Shown here: positions 8,066-16,474 of the stretch, one piece after another | Position numbering within the stretch: position 1 is the stretch's first letter | How the letters are laid out: each line of letters starts with the position of its first letter | Notes under the pieces: generated by a model | Told to the model about the DNA's origin: nothing | The model's input: only the letters and a program-made list of their open reading frames with translations | The model's database searches: none | Made by a program: the position numbers and the translations under genes | Assembly (NCBI GenBank): GCA_965549355.1 | Contig: CBEVGD010000006.1 | Coordinates: 1 to 31,772, forward strand | Origin: M55B120 sp965549355 | GTDB taxonomy: Bacteria; Actinomycetota; Humimicrobiia; Humimicrobiales; Humimicrobiaceae | Length of the DNA stretch: 31,772 bases | Direction of reading: 5' to 3'

Positions 8066-9037
8066 GTGTCTCCCGCTAAACATAAAATCAATCTTGAATT
8101 TGCAGGAGATCATTCCATGGCTGAACTTTTGGGTGACAGGGATGAGCTGATAAAACTTATTGAGAGAAAGTATAATGTAGAAATATTTATTCTCGGGGAT
8201 GACCTGGAGATATCAGGAAAGACAAAAAATGTAAAAGAAGCAACCGGGCTGATCAAGGAACTGACCTTTCAGGTAAATCTTGGCCAGCGAATAAATAAAG
8301 AGGAAATAAGCGATTCAATAAAGATAATGGAAAATAAATCAGAGCTTAAGCCGCATCAGGTCTTCAGTGACAGCATAATTGTAAATAGCGGTAAAAAGAT
8401 AAAGCCCAGGACCGGGGGGCAAAAGAGATATATCGATTCCATCAGAAGGAACACTATAGTATTCAGCATAGGTCCGGCAGGTACGGGGAAAACTTATCTG
8501 GCGCTTGCGGCTGCCGTTGAAGCTTTAAAAGAAAATCGTATAGGAAGGATAATCCTTGTAAAACCCGTAGTCGAGGCAGGTGAAAAGCTCGGGTTTTTAC
8601 CTGGAGATATATATGATAAAGTGAATCCATATCTAAGGCCGCTTTATGATGCATTATATGAGATGCTTGATATTGAAAAGTTTCAGCAGTACCGGGACAT
8701 GGGAATAATCGAAGTGGTGCCTCTGGCATATATGAGGGGAAGGACGCTTAATGATTCCTTTATACTTCTCGATGAAGCCCAGAACACCTCGCCTGAGCAG
8801 ATGATGATGTTTCTGACAAGACTGGGTTTTGGTTCAAAAATGGTCATTACCGGAGACATTACACAGGTGGATCTGCCGGGTGACAGGCAGTCGGGCCTTA
8901 TACTGGTAAAAAGTATACTTAATAAAGTCGAAGGTATTGAATTTGTAAATTTGACTTCAAAAGATATTGTAAGGCATGAACTGGTCCAGAAGATAGTGGA
9001 TGCATACAAAGAATTTGATGACAGGATAAAAAAATAA
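8066..9037 (+). CDS. phoH: PhoH-like ATPase (YbeZ/PhoH family)
   Basis: Cytoplasmic P-loop NTPase related to the N-terminal half of superfamily 1 helicases, linked genetically to YbeY and rRNA maturation. Residues 1-70 form a small alpha/beta domain with a KH-like pattern (RDELIKLIERKYNVEIFILGDDLEISG). Walker A is GPAGTGKT at 136-143. Walker B is FILLDEAQN at 232-240, followed by the sensor region KMVITGDITQVDLPG. The GTG start is fixed by a strong AAGGAGGGG ending 4-5 nt upstream. The length of 323 residues is typical. The next gene follows after 12 nt. Confidence 0.94.
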   Translation: MSPAKHKINLEFAGDHSMAELLGDRDELIKLIERKYNVEIFILGDDLEISGKTKNVKEATGLIKELTFQVNLGQRINKEEISDSIKIMENKSELKPHQVFSDSIIVNSGKKIKPRTGGQKRYIDSIRRNTIVFSIGPAGTGKTYLALAAAVEALKENRIGRIILVKPVVEAGEKLGFLPGDIYDKVNPYLRPLYDALYEMLDIEKFQQYRDMGIIEVVPLAYMRGRTLNDSFILLDEAQNTSPEQMMMFLTRLGFGSKMVITGDITQVDLPGDRQSGLILVKSILNKVEGIEFVNLTSKDIVRHELVQKIVDAYKEFDDRIKK

Positions 9038-9049
9038 GAAGTTTGAGCT

Positions 9050-11248
9050 ATGATTGTAAAAAGTAAAGCAAAAAAAATAATTTTAAAGAATAGTAAAAAA
9101 GATAAGGCTGCCGGGGGGTTTTTCAGGAGATACTTTGCACCTGGAAGCAAGACGGCCCAGAGACTATATATTTTTATAGTGACCCTTGGACTAATTGTAG
9201 CTATATTATCATATGTATATGCCCCTGACATTGGTATAGAACTGGGAAGTCCCAGCCCGAGGACCATGAAGGCCAACAAGGGAATTGAGTTTGAAGATAT
9301 TGGGAAGACCGAAGAGGACCGTAATTCAAATGAAGCTGATATTGAGGATATATATGTCTACAATCTCGAAGTGCTAAATGGGGAAGAAGGCTCCCTCTAC
9401 CAGATAAGGTATTTTTATCTTCTGACTTCTGTTGTACAGAAAAAGGAAGATATAGCAATAGAGGGAAAGGTTGATTACCTTACGAACCTATTTGGAAATG
9501 AATACCCTGAGTCCATAGTCACGTCCGGACTGGATCTTTCAGTAGATGAATTAAACACATTACTTGAAAGGACCCAGAAAATCGCCCGGGAAGTGATGAA
9601 GGAAGAAATCAAACCGACAGAGCTTGATTTTGCCAAAAGTACCGCAGTCTCCATGGCTGAAGCAGACTCCGGGATCCCGCTCGAAACATTACCGATAGTC
9701 ACTGCTGTTCTTCAAAAAAATATTCAGCCTACGGCAGTATTTGACCCTGTCGGGACCGAAAACGCAAGGAAAGAAGCAAGGCTGAATACTGCTGCCCATA
9801 TAGTAAGCATTGAAGAGGGGCAGACTATTGTATTTGAAGGAGAGATTGTAAATGAAACTGATATAATAATCCTTACACAGCTCGGGCTGCTGCAGAGGGA
9901 ATTTAACTGGAGTAGATTCCTTTATGTATTTTTTATCTGTGCGGTAACGATGTTTTTGTTTGGTTTTTATCTTTATAGATTTGATAATAATATTTTTAAT
10001 AACTCAAAGAAGCTGATTATAAGTGCTCTTCTTATAATAATATTTACAGCTCTGATTAAAATATTTACCATATTATCTTCTATACATAATAATTTCTGGA
10101 ATTATCTTTTCCCGATAATAACAGTATCTCTTATAAGCACCATACTCTTTAATGCCAGAGTAGGTATCATGCTTACCCTGTGTCTTGGGCTTTTTGCCGG
10201 GATAGCCACAAATTTTGATTTTTCGGTAGCTGTGACCTATGTACTCGGAGGAATACTTGCCACATTCATGGTATCAAAAGTTTCTCAGAGATCGGAGGTT
10301 ATGAGGGCCGGTTTTATAAGTTCCATTATGCTTGCATTTCTCTTCCTGACGGTCAATCTTATAGGCGGAGAGTTCAGGACCATTGTGCTATATACGGTAA
10401 TGGGGATATTGAACGGCATAATATCTGCAATACTTGCGATCGGGCTCCTGCCATTTATAGAATCTACATTTAATGTAGTAACAGCAATGGGTCTTCTTGA
10501 ATTGTCCCATACTGACCAGCCGCTTTTAAAGCAGCTATTGATAGCTGCTCCGGGGACATATAATCACAGCCTTCTTGTGGGACATTTATCTGAAAATGCG
10601 GCCAAGGCTATAAAAGCTGATTCATTGCTTGTAAAGGTAGCGGCACTTTACCATGATCTTGGGAAAATAAAAAGACCCGAATATTTCTATGAGAACCAGG
10701 GGGATATCAAAAATGTACATGATAAATTAAATCCTTCAATGAGCAGGAATATTATTGCAAACCATATCAAGGATGGCCTGGAAGTGGCACGCAAGAATAA
10801 AATACCGCAGAGAGTGTTGAATGTCATTTCCCAGCATCACGGGAATTCTCTCATCTCATATTTTTATGAAAAGCAGAAGGATAAGTCAGATGCGGTAAAT
10901 GGGAACTCCAATAGCCTAAAGGGACATTTTAGATATCCTGCCATGAAACCGCAGAGCAAGGAAGCAGCGATACTCATGCTTGCTGATTCAACAGAAGCAG
11001 CCGTGAGGTCCATTGAAAAAATAACTCCTAAAAAGATAGAGCAGATGGTAAATGATATAGTAGAGGACAGAATAAAGGATGGACAGCTCACACAGGCATC
11101 CATAACATTCAAAGAGATAGAAATAGTAAAAACCACGCTGATAGATGGACTGATCTCCATCTATCATTCACGCATATCATATCAGAAAAATGACGGGCCT
11201 GCTCCCAAAGAAGATATGAGTGCGATAGCGAGCAGCGATTATCATTAA
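9050..11248 (+). CDS. pgpH: Seven-TM HD-domain phosphodiesterase, PgpH type (c-di-AMP hydrolase)
   Basis: Membrane protein whose family members degrade cyclic di-AMP to pApA. One membrane helix at residues about 37-57 precedes a large extracytoplasmic 7TMR-HDED domain (to about 285). A cluster of hydrophobic segments follows at about 288-470. The cytoplasmic HD domain starts with GTYNHSLLVGHL (His506) and contains YHDLGK (HD at 535-536), ANHIKDG, SQHHG and LADSTEAA. These metal-binding residues are all present, so the enzyme should be active. At 732 residues it matches PgpH of Listeria in layout. It lies between phoH and ybeY as in Firmicutes. Confidence 0.93.
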   Translation: MIVKSKAKKIILKNSKKDKAAGGFFRRYFAPGSKTAQRLYIFIVTLGLIVAILSYVYAPDIGIELGSPSPRTMKANKGIEFEDIGKTEEDRNSNEADIEDIYVYNLEVLNGEEGSLYQIRYFYLLTSVVQKKEDIAIEGKVDYLTNLFGNEYPESIVTSGLDLSVDELNTLLERTQKIAREVMKEEIKPTELDFAKSTAVSMAEADSGIPLETLPIVTAVLQKNIQPTAVFDPVGTENARKEARLNTAAHIVSIEEGQTIVFEGEIVNETDIIILTQLGLLQREFNWSRFLYVFFICAVTMFLFGFYLYRFDNNIFNNSKKLIISALLIIIFTALIKIFTILSSIHNNFWNYLFPIITVSLISTILFNARVGIMLTLCLGLFAGIATNFDFSVAVTYVLGGILATFMVSKVSQRSEVMRAGFISSIMLAFLFLTVNLIGGEFRTIVLYTVMGILNGIISAILAIGLLPFIESTFNVVTAMGLLELSHTDQPLLKQLLIAAPGTYNHSLLVGHLSENAAKAIKADSLLVKVAALYHDLGKIKRPEYFYENQGDIKNVHDKLNPSMSRNIIANHIKDGLEVARKNKIPQRVLNVISQHHGNSLISYFYEKQKDKSDAVNGNSNSLKGHFRYPAMKPQSKEAAILMLADSTEAAVRSIEKITPKKIEQMVNDIVEDRIKDGQLTQASITFKEIEIVKTTLIDGLISIYHSRISYQKNDGPAPKEDMSAIASSDYH

Positions 11249-11256
11249 TATTTACT

Positions 11257-11727
11257 ATGCAAACAGAAATAATAAACAATCAGAATAAGGTAAAATTCGA
11301 TCTTGAGTTCATTGGGAGATCCTCTGCCTGTATCTCAAATAAATTTGATCCGGATAATCATAGATCCCTTAATATAATATTTATTACAAATGATGAAATA
11401 CAGAAGTTTAATAAAAGTTACAGAAATATTGACGGACCTACAGACGTCCTTTCGTTTTCATATCTTTTAGATATAGACGATGCAGGAACGGGGGATGGCA
11501 CGGCTGTCATAGGGGAGATCTATATCTCTCCCGAAGAGGCGCTTAAAAATTCCAGAAATCAGGGAAAAGACTGGAGCCTTGAACTGGAGATAATGATGCT
11601 TGTGGTCCATGGGATGCTGCATATTTATGGCTATGACCATGAAAATGAAGAAGAGAGAGCCGTAATGTATAGTATTCAGGATAGTATGATCCATGAATTA
11701 AGAAATAAAAACTGGAACTCCTATTGA
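11257..11727 (+). CDS. ybeY: Endoribonuclease YbeY (rRNA maturation)
   Basis: Single-strand endoribonuclease needed for 16S rRNA 3'-end maturation and ribosome quality control. The zinc site is intact: HGMLHIYGYDH at residues about 124-134 has the three histidines of the family motif. NKSYRNIDGPTDVLSFSY and GEIYIS are the other conserved blocks. The gene begins 8 nt after pgpH ends and has no clear Shine-Dalgarno, so it is probably translationally coupled. It is followed by a GNAT gene and not by dgkA and cdd as in Bacillus. Confidence 0.94.
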   Translation: MQTEIINNQNKVKFDLEFIGRSSACISNKFDPDNHRSLNIIFITNDEIQKFNKSYRNIDGPTDVLSFSYLLDIDDAGTGDGTAVIGEIYISPEEALKNSRNQGKDWSLELEIMMLVVHGMLHIYGYDHENEEERAVMYSIQDSMIHELRNKNWNSY

Positions 11728-11790
11728 CAGATATTGTAAAATCTATAGTAGATATATTTTTTAGCTAAAACCGATTATCCGGAAATGGAC

Positions 11791-12249
11791 ATGATTACGA
11801 TAAAGCATATTAAAGATTTTGATCTTAAGCTTATAGAGACCCTGTGTGAACTGGAAATAGAAAATCTTGGGAATGAAGCCTCTGTCAATCAATGGGTGAT
11901 ACCGGTACTAATAAGGTATGGCATGGTATCTATTGCCGAGAAGCTGCCGGAGCAGGAAATAGTAGGAGTGTGCCAGGTATTTAGAAGTTACGACGACCCT
12001 TCCGGCGCTTTCATTCATTCTTTTTATATCAGGTCCGGCCTCAGGGGCAAAAAAATAGGAAAGTTGCTTCTTGGAAGAGTTATAAATAAATTAAAATCAG
12101 ATGATCTTAAAAAAGTACATTTAACAGCCGACCCTGAAAATATTCCTGCAGCGGCTCTTTACAGTTCCTTTGGATTTAAGCGGTCCGGGATCAGAAAAGA
12201 TGAATATGGGAAAGGAGTCGACAGGGACCTTTATGTCCTGGCATTATAA
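11791..12249 (+). CDS. GNAT family N-acetyltransferase
   Basis: Acetyl-CoA-dependent transferase of unknown acceptor. Motif A, the acetyl-CoA pyrophosphate loop, is visible as IRSGLRGKKIGKLLLGRVI near residues 87-105, and the C-terminal motif B region is ENIPAAALYSSFGFKRSG. RimI-like ribosomal protein acetylation is possible but not shown. The ATG at 11791 is preferred since GGAAATGG stands in front of it; an ATG two codons earlier has no binding site. The stop overlaps the era start (TAATG), so the two are coupled in translation. It occupies the place where dgkA and cdd lie in many Firmicutes. Confidence 0.82.
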   Translation: MITIKHIKDFDLKLIETLCELEIENLGNEASVNQWVIPVLIRYGMVSIAEKLPEQEIVGVCQVFRSYDDPSGAFIHSFYIRSGLRGKKIGKLLLGRVINKLKSDDLKKVHLTADPENIPAAALYSSFGFKRSGIRKDEYGKGVDRDLYVLAL

Positions 12250-13151
12250 TGGAGAAGGATATTATCAAATCAGGATTTATAGGTCTTATAGGACGGACCA
12301 ATGTCGGGAAATCAACATTGGTCAATAAGATACTGAAACAAAAAATACTAATAACTTCGGATAAAGTACAGACTACCAGAAATTGTATCCGCTGTATTTT
12401 AAATACTGACAAGAGCCAGATGATCTTTGTTGATAGCCCGGGGTTTTTTAAACCCAGGAATATTTTTCAGGAGAGGCTCAATAATAGTGCAGGCAGAGTA
12501 ATAGGCGATGTAGATATTATTGTAGTAGTGGTTGATGCGGCCGGGGGCATTGGAAGAGGGGACAGGTTTGTATTTGAGCAGATAAGCAAAAGCAAGCTGC
12601 CAAAAATACTGCTTTTAAATAAGATAGATTTGATAAAAGATGAAAAGCTTAAAGAACAGAGAGAAGAAATAGCAGATGAAGAGCTTTTTGATGATATACT
12701 GGAGGTCTCTGCAAGGACCGGTGAAAACATTGATAAATTAATCGAAGTACTGGAGAAGACTCTTCCCGAAGGGCCCAGGTACTATGATGAGGACACGGTA
12801 TGCGATCAGTCCCGGGAAAAGATAATATCAGAGGTTGTAAGAGAGAAATTGTTTAATAATCTTTCTGATGAGATACCTCACAGCATAATGGTAGAAATCG
12901 ATAGTCTTAAGGAATCAAGGACCCGGTCCCGGGAAAAGCTTATCTCGGCTGAGTGTTCGATATATGCTGAAAGGAATTCTCAGAAAGCAATAATAATAGG
13001 AAAATCAGGTGCTATGTTGAAGAAAGTCGGCCGGCAGGCAAGGCAGGAATTAGAGAAGCTATTTGGAAAAAAGGTCTTTCTTCAATTATGGGTGAAAGTA
13101 AGAAAAAACTGGACAAAAGAAGAATCGTTCCTTGACCGTTTTGGCTACTAG
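12249..13151 (+). CDS. era: GTPase Era
   Basis: Ras-like GTPase that binds the 3' end of 16S rRNA and assists 30S assembly. G1 is GRTNVGKS (residues 15-22), the switch I region includes QTTRNCIRCI, G3 is DSPG (62-65; DTPG in most Era proteins), G4 is NKID (124-127) and G5 includes SARTGENI. The C-terminal KH domain carries AIIIGKSGAMLKKVGRQAR. The length of 300 residues is normal. Its start codon overlaps the GNAT stop by one base. It is the last gene of the HIT-phoH operon, functionally in line with YbeY and PhoH (ribosome maturation). Confidence 0.96.
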   Translation: MEKDIIKSGFIGLIGRTNVGKSTLVNKILKQKILITSDKVQTTRNCIRCILNTDKSQMIFVDSPGFFKPRNIFQERLNNSAGRVIGDVDIIVVVVDAAGGIGRGDRFVFEQISKSKLPKILLLNKIDLIKDEKLKEQREEIADEELFDDILEVSARTGENIDKLIEVLEKTLPEGPRYYDEDTVCDQSREKIISEVVREKLFNNLSDEIPHSIMVEIDSLKESRTRSREKLISAECSIYAERNSQKAIIIGKSGAMLKKVGRQARQELEKLFGKKVFLQLWVKVRKNWTKEESFLDRFGY

Positions 13152-13195
13152 GAGTCTGTCCGAGAACCGGGATCTGAGATTACAGGCTGAAATTT

Positions 13196-13247
13196 TTAAG
13201 CAGATCAAGACTTGATAAAGAAGTGGTAGACACTGCTTAAGTCTTTT
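13196..13247 (+). terminator. Structured era-deoC spacer, possible weak terminator
   Basis: TTAAGCAG (13196-13203) pairs with CTGCTTAA (13233-13240) and encloses a small hairpin ATCAAGACTTGAT (13204-13216). A competing stem AAGACTT (13207-13213) with AAGTCTT (13239-13245) uses part of the same bases and is followed by TT. The T run is short, so termination would be inefficient; a switch-like or merely structured spacer is also possible. Confidence 0.35.
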
Positions 13248-13275
13248 GACAATAATTAATTTATTAAAGTTTAAA
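13246..13275 (+). promoter_or_regulatory. Possible promoter of deoC
   Basis: A perfect -35 TTGACA (13246-13251) is followed after 18 nt by TTTAAA (13270-13275), a weak -10. Only 10 nt separate it from the GTG start, so a transcript from here would have a leader of about 3-4 nt. Confidence 0.4.
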
Positions 13276-13285
13276 TAAAGGTAGG

Positions 13286-13996
13286 GTGTTTAAAATATTA
13301 ACCAGGGAGCAATTAGCAAAAACTATCGATCAAACACTTCTCAATCCTGTAGCAACTCCGAAAGAAATAGAACATCTTTGTGTAAATGCTGAGAAAGAGC
13401 ACTTTGCAGCTGTAGTGGTCAATCCAGCGAATGTTATTCAGGCAGTGAAAATACTTGGTGCTACCGATGTAAAAGTATGTTCAGTGGTCGGTTATCCGCT
13501 TGGAGCAAATACTATAGAGACCAAGATTTTTGAATCCAGAGATTGTGTCAGAAAGGGTGCAGGAGAGCTTGATGTGGTTATAAATCTGGGAGCAGTAAAG
13601 AACGGTGATTACGGATATATTGAGAGGGAATTAAGTGTTCTTGTAAGCGTTATTCGGCGTGAGCAGATTGCCGAGTATAACCGTCATATCAATATTAAGG
13701 TAATCATAGAAACCGGGATACTCTCAATAGATGAAGTAAAAAAAGTCAGTTCGATTATTGAGAAATCAGGTGCAGACTTCATAAAGACTTCAACAGGTTT
13801 TGGAGCAAAGGGAGTAGAGCTGGATGATGTCCGCCTGATAAGGGAAGTCGTTACCAGGAATATAGGGGTGAAGGCTTCTGGCGGTATCAAAACCTTTGAA
13901 GATGCACAGGCACTTATAGATGCAGGAGCTACAAGACTCGGTACCAGCAGCGGAATAAATATTATAAAAGAATACATCACTATTTTTGATAAATAA
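13286..13996 (+). CDS. deoC: Deoxyribose-phosphate aldolase
   Basis: Class I aldolase that splits 2-deoxyribose 5-phosphate into glyceraldehyde 3-phosphate and acetaldehyde in deoxynucleoside catabolism. Family segments are clear: IDQTLLNP near the start, LDVVINLGAVKNGDY, KVIIETG, ADFIKTSTGFG with the Schiff-base lysine, and VKASGGIKTFEDAQALIDAGATRLGTSSG. The opening block departs slightly from the usual IDHTLLKP. The start is GTG; AAGG lies only 4 nt before it, closer than normal. Length 236 is slightly longer than the shortest bacterial forms. It stands alone between era and recO, where a nucleoside gene (cdd) is also found in other Gram-positives. Confidence 0.94.
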   Translation: MFKILTREQLAKTIDQTLLNPVATPKEIEHLCVNAEKEHFAAVVVNPANVIQAVKILGATDVKVCSVVGYPLGANTIETKIFESRDCVRKGAGELDVVINLGAVKNGDYGYIERELSVLVSVIRREQIAEYNRHINIKVIIETGILSIDEVKKVSSIIEKSGADFIKTSTGFGAKGVELDDVRLIREVVTRNIGVKASGGIKTFEDAQALIDAGATRLGTSSGINIIKEYITIFDK

Positions 13997-14065
13997 TAAT
14001 ATTGTCAGATAATTGATCAATAACTTTAAATATACTATTTCAGAAATAGATCAAAAATTCTTTAT

Positions 14066-14845
14066 ATGTCTACTTATAAAGCCAGAGCAATTATAATTAA
14101 GACCTACAAGCTTGGAGAGGCAGACAGGATCATAAAGATGTATTCAGGGGAGGGCCAGGTGATTTCGGCAGTTGCAAAGGGATCCAGAAAAATAAGATCC
14201 AGATTTCGGGGGCGTCTTGAGCTCTTCCATATGGTAGATCTGGAACTTTCACGGGGAAGAAATCTGGACATAATCAATCAGGCAGAGATATTTCACGCTT
14301 CCCCTAAGATCCCCCGGGATTTTTACAGATTTGTATTTGCAGAGATAATATCAAATATTATATTGAAAACACAGGCCTCGGGAGACGGTAATCCGGCACT
14401 TTTTAAACTACTTTATATTTGCCTCAATGAAATAGATAATGCCGGACAGGGAGACGTAGCGGCGCTTAAAAAAATAATATGCTTTTTTAGCGCGAGATTC
14501 CTGCAGGTCACAGGCTTTACTCCCATGATGGATTCATGCAGCAGATGTAATAAGAGTTTGGATGACCTCTATCATTCGGGGGAAAATGGTATATATTTTT
14601 CCATAAAGTATGGCGGAGTGCTCTGCAGAAAGTGCTCCGAATCTACCGGTTCCAGGATCATGCTGAATCCTTCAAGTTTTAGATTGATACCGGACCTTAT
14701 GCGGCTTAAAATAGAAGACTTCCGGGATATTGAAGTAAAACCAGGTGACCTGAAAAAAGTATACAAACTTATGGAAGACTATTTAGTCTTCCATACCGGA
14801 TGTAGTGTGGACAGTTTCAAGTACTTGAAAAAAATCGGCCTTTAA
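14066..14845 (+). CDS. recO: DNA repair protein RecO
   Basis: Recombination mediator that works with RecR (and RecF) to load RecA on SSB-coated single strands. The N-terminal OB fold covers residues 1-80 (YKARAIIIKTYKLGEADRIIKMYS, then AVAKGSRKIRSRFRGRLELF). The helical part carries a zinc site with cysteine pairs at 158/161 and 187/190. At 259 residues it is of typical length. No Shine-Dalgarno is visible before the ATG. It is 69 nt from deoC; elements TTGTCA and TTTAAA 17 nt apart (14002-14030) may form a weak promoter. Confidence 0.93.
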   Translation: MSTYKARAIIIKTYKLGEADRIIKMYSGEGQVISAVAKGSRKIRSRFRGRLELFHMVDLELSRGRNLDIINQAEIFHASPKIPRDFYRFVFAEIISNIILKTQASGDGNPALFKLLYICLNEIDNAGQGDVAALKKIICFFSARFLQVTGFTPMMDSCSRCNKSLDDLYHSGENGIYFSIKYGGVLCRKCSESTGSRIMLNPSSFRLIPDLMRLKIEDFRDIEVKPGDLKKVYKLMEDYLVFHTGCSVDSFKYLKKIGL

Positions 14846-14881
14846 GTATAAAAAAGCTATTTAATAAAACAATCCTTATTG

Positions 14882-14910
14882 TAGACAAAAGAAATTTTTT
14901 ATATTATAAT
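14882..14910 (+). promoter_or_regulatory. Sigma-70 promoter of the rrf2-cysK-met cluster
   Basis: TAGACA (14882-14887), 17 nt, perfect TATAAT (14905-14910). Expected start near 14917, leaving a leader of about 50 nt before the regulator's ATG. One of the best promoters in the window. Confidence 0.75.
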
Positions 14911-14911
14911 C

Positions 14912-14928
14912 CCTATAATAACGATAGG
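14912..14928 (+). promoter_or_regulatory. Candidate Rrf2 operator at the transcription start
   Basis: CCTAT (14912-14916) and ATAGG (14924-14928) form an inverted repeat with a 7-nt centre. Flanking AT-rich halves (ATTATAATC, GGAATAAT) extend the symmetry imperfectly. It lies just past the -10 and spans the predicted start, the normal place for an autorepressor site. Confidence 0.45.
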
Positions 14929-14967
14929 AATAATAAGAATTACCAAAATAAAGTGGGAAATTAAAAG

Positions 14968-15414
14968 ATGATACGATTGTCTACAAAAGGAAGATATGGT
15001 ACCAGGGCCATGCTGGAATTGGCGCTAAATTATGGAAGTGGTTCCATACTATTAAGAGAGATAGCTAAAAAACAGGAGATATCTGTAAGATATCTGGAAC
15101 AGATCATCCCGGGTCTGAAAACAGCAAATCTGGTCAATTCAAACAGGGGAGCCCGTGGAGGATACTATCTTGCAAAACCTCCAGAAGACATCACCATAAA
15201 AGAAATAATAGATGCTCTTGAGGGTCCGCTTAAACTGGTTGAATGCGTGGATGATCCTGATATATGCGAAAGGACCGATCTTTGTGTGACAAGGGATCTC
15301 TGGGATGAAATAAACAGGAAGATAGATGAACTTTTTGCATCCAGGACATTGCAGGATCTGGTGGAAAAACACAGAAACAAACAAAAGAGTCGCCCCCTCA
15401 TGTATAGCATATGA
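14968..15414 (+). CDS. Rrf2 family transcriptional regulator with an Fe-S cysteine triad (IscR-like)
   Basis: Winged helix-turn-helix regulator. The DNA-binding domain covers residues 1-70: RLSTKGRYGTRAMLELA, LREIAKKQEISVRYLEQIIPGLKTANLV, and the wing NSNRGARGGYYLAKP. Three cysteines at 93, 100 and 106 (C-x6-C-x5-C) resemble the [2Fe-2S] ligands of IscR (C92, C98, C104). Sulfur regulators of the CymR branch lack such a triad, so this one probably senses Fe-S or redox state. It stands directly before cysK-metY-metX-metW, with 108 nt between it and cysK, and its own promoter carries a dyad. Control of cysteine supply in response to Fe-S demand is an inference from this order. Confidence 0.9.
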   Translation: MIRLSTKGRYGTRAMLELALNYGSGSILLREIAKKQEISVRYLEQIIPGLKTANLVNSNRGARGGYYLAKPPEDITIKEIIDALEGPLKLVECVDDPDICERTDLCVTRDLWDEINRKIDELFASRTLQDLVEKHRNKQKSRPLMYSI

Positions 15415-15522
15415 TTATTAATACATTTGGCCCGGATCCTTGTTTGAGGATATATTGATAGATGACTGCAAATAAGGCCAGGCATGATATTTATTCCATA
15501 AAAAAGATCTAAAGGAGTTTAA

Positions 15523-16452
15523 ATGGAGATAGCAAATAATATTACAGAACTGATCGGAAACACCCCTCTCGTTAGATTAAACGGTATCTCAGGCGGTTCA
15601 GGGGCCGATATTGCAGCAAAACTTGAAAGTTTTAATCCGCTGTCAAGCTTAAAGGACAGGATCGGTTATTCGATGATAAGGGATGGTGAAGAGAAGGGAC
15701 TTATTAATAAAGATACTACAATAATAGAGCCCACAAGTGGTAATACAGGTATAGCTCTGGCATATATCTGTGCTGTAAAGGGATACAGGCTCATACTTGC
15801 TATGCCCGATACCATGTCTGTGGAACGCAGAAAGCTTTTGAAGATCTTTGGAGCAGAACTGGTACTCACTCCCGGAGCCAGCGGCATGAAAGGGGCAGTG
15901 GAGGAAGCCGGGCTGCTCCATAAGAAGATTCCTGATTCATATGTTCCCCAGCAATTTAATAATCCGGCAAACCCTGAAATACACTGCCAGACTACTGCAA
16001 AAGAAATATGGTCCGATACTGATGGTAAAATAGATATACTGGTATGCGGTGTCGGGACAGGAGGTACTATTACAGGGATCACCAAAAAATTAAAAATAAA
16101 AAAACCGGATCTTGTATCTATTGCTGTAGAACCTTTTGATTCCCCTGTGCTTTCTGGAGGAAAACCGGGACCTCATAAGATACAGGGGATCGGCGCCGGA
16201 TTTATCCCCGGAGTTATAGATCTGGGACTGATAGACGAAATAATAAAAATAAAAAATGAAGATGCGGTTGAAACTGCCAGGAGGCTGGCAGCCGAAGACG
16301 GGATCCTTGCAGGCATATCTTCAGGGGCTGCGGCCAGTGCAGCTATTGAAGTGGCAAAGCGTAAAGAAAATAAAAATAAATTAAGAGTGGTCATCCTGCC
16401 GGATACGGGGGAACGCTACCTTTCAACCGATTTATTTGATTTGAAATCTTAA
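15523..16452 (+). CDS. cysK: Cysteine synthase (O-acetylserine sulfhydrylase)
   Basis: PLP enzyme that makes cysteine from O-acetylserine and sulfide. The PLP lysine is K44 in NPLSSLKDRIG, the substrate loop is PTSGNTG at 70-76, and the phosphate-binding loop is GTGGT at 178-182. KIQGIGAGFIP and GISSGAA are further family blocks. The length of 309 matches CysK/CysM. A strong AAGGAG lies 5 nt before the ATG. MetY follows after 22 nt, so both sulfide-fixing enzymes are expressed together. Confidence 0.94.
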   Translation: MEIANNITELIGNTPLVRLNGISGGSGADIAAKLESFNPLSSLKDRIGYSMIRDGEEKGLINKDTTIIEPTSGNTGIALAYICAVKGYRLILAMPDTMSVERRKLLKIFGAELVLTPGASGMKGAVEEAGLLHKKIPDSYVPQQFNNPANPEIHCQTTAKEIWSDTDGKIDILVCGVGTGGTITGITKKLKIKKPDLVSIAVEPFDSPVLSGGKPGPHKIQGIGAGFIPGVIDLGLIDEIIKIKNEDAVETARRLAAEDGILAGISSGAAASAAIEVAKRKENKNKLRVVILPDTGERYLSTDLFDLKS

Positions 16453-16474
16453 TAATGGAGAGAAAATATAGAAA

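Noticed and set aside
12431..12442. DSPG in place of DTPG in Era as a sign of a degenerate GTPase
   Set aside because: All other G motifs and the KH domain are intact, and Ser for Thr at this position is a mild change.
15415..15522. SAM riboswitch or T-box before cysK-metY
   Set aside because: The 108-nt spacer has only a short ATCCT/AGGAT hairpin and a Shine-Dalgarno; no SAM-I or SAM-II core is visible.
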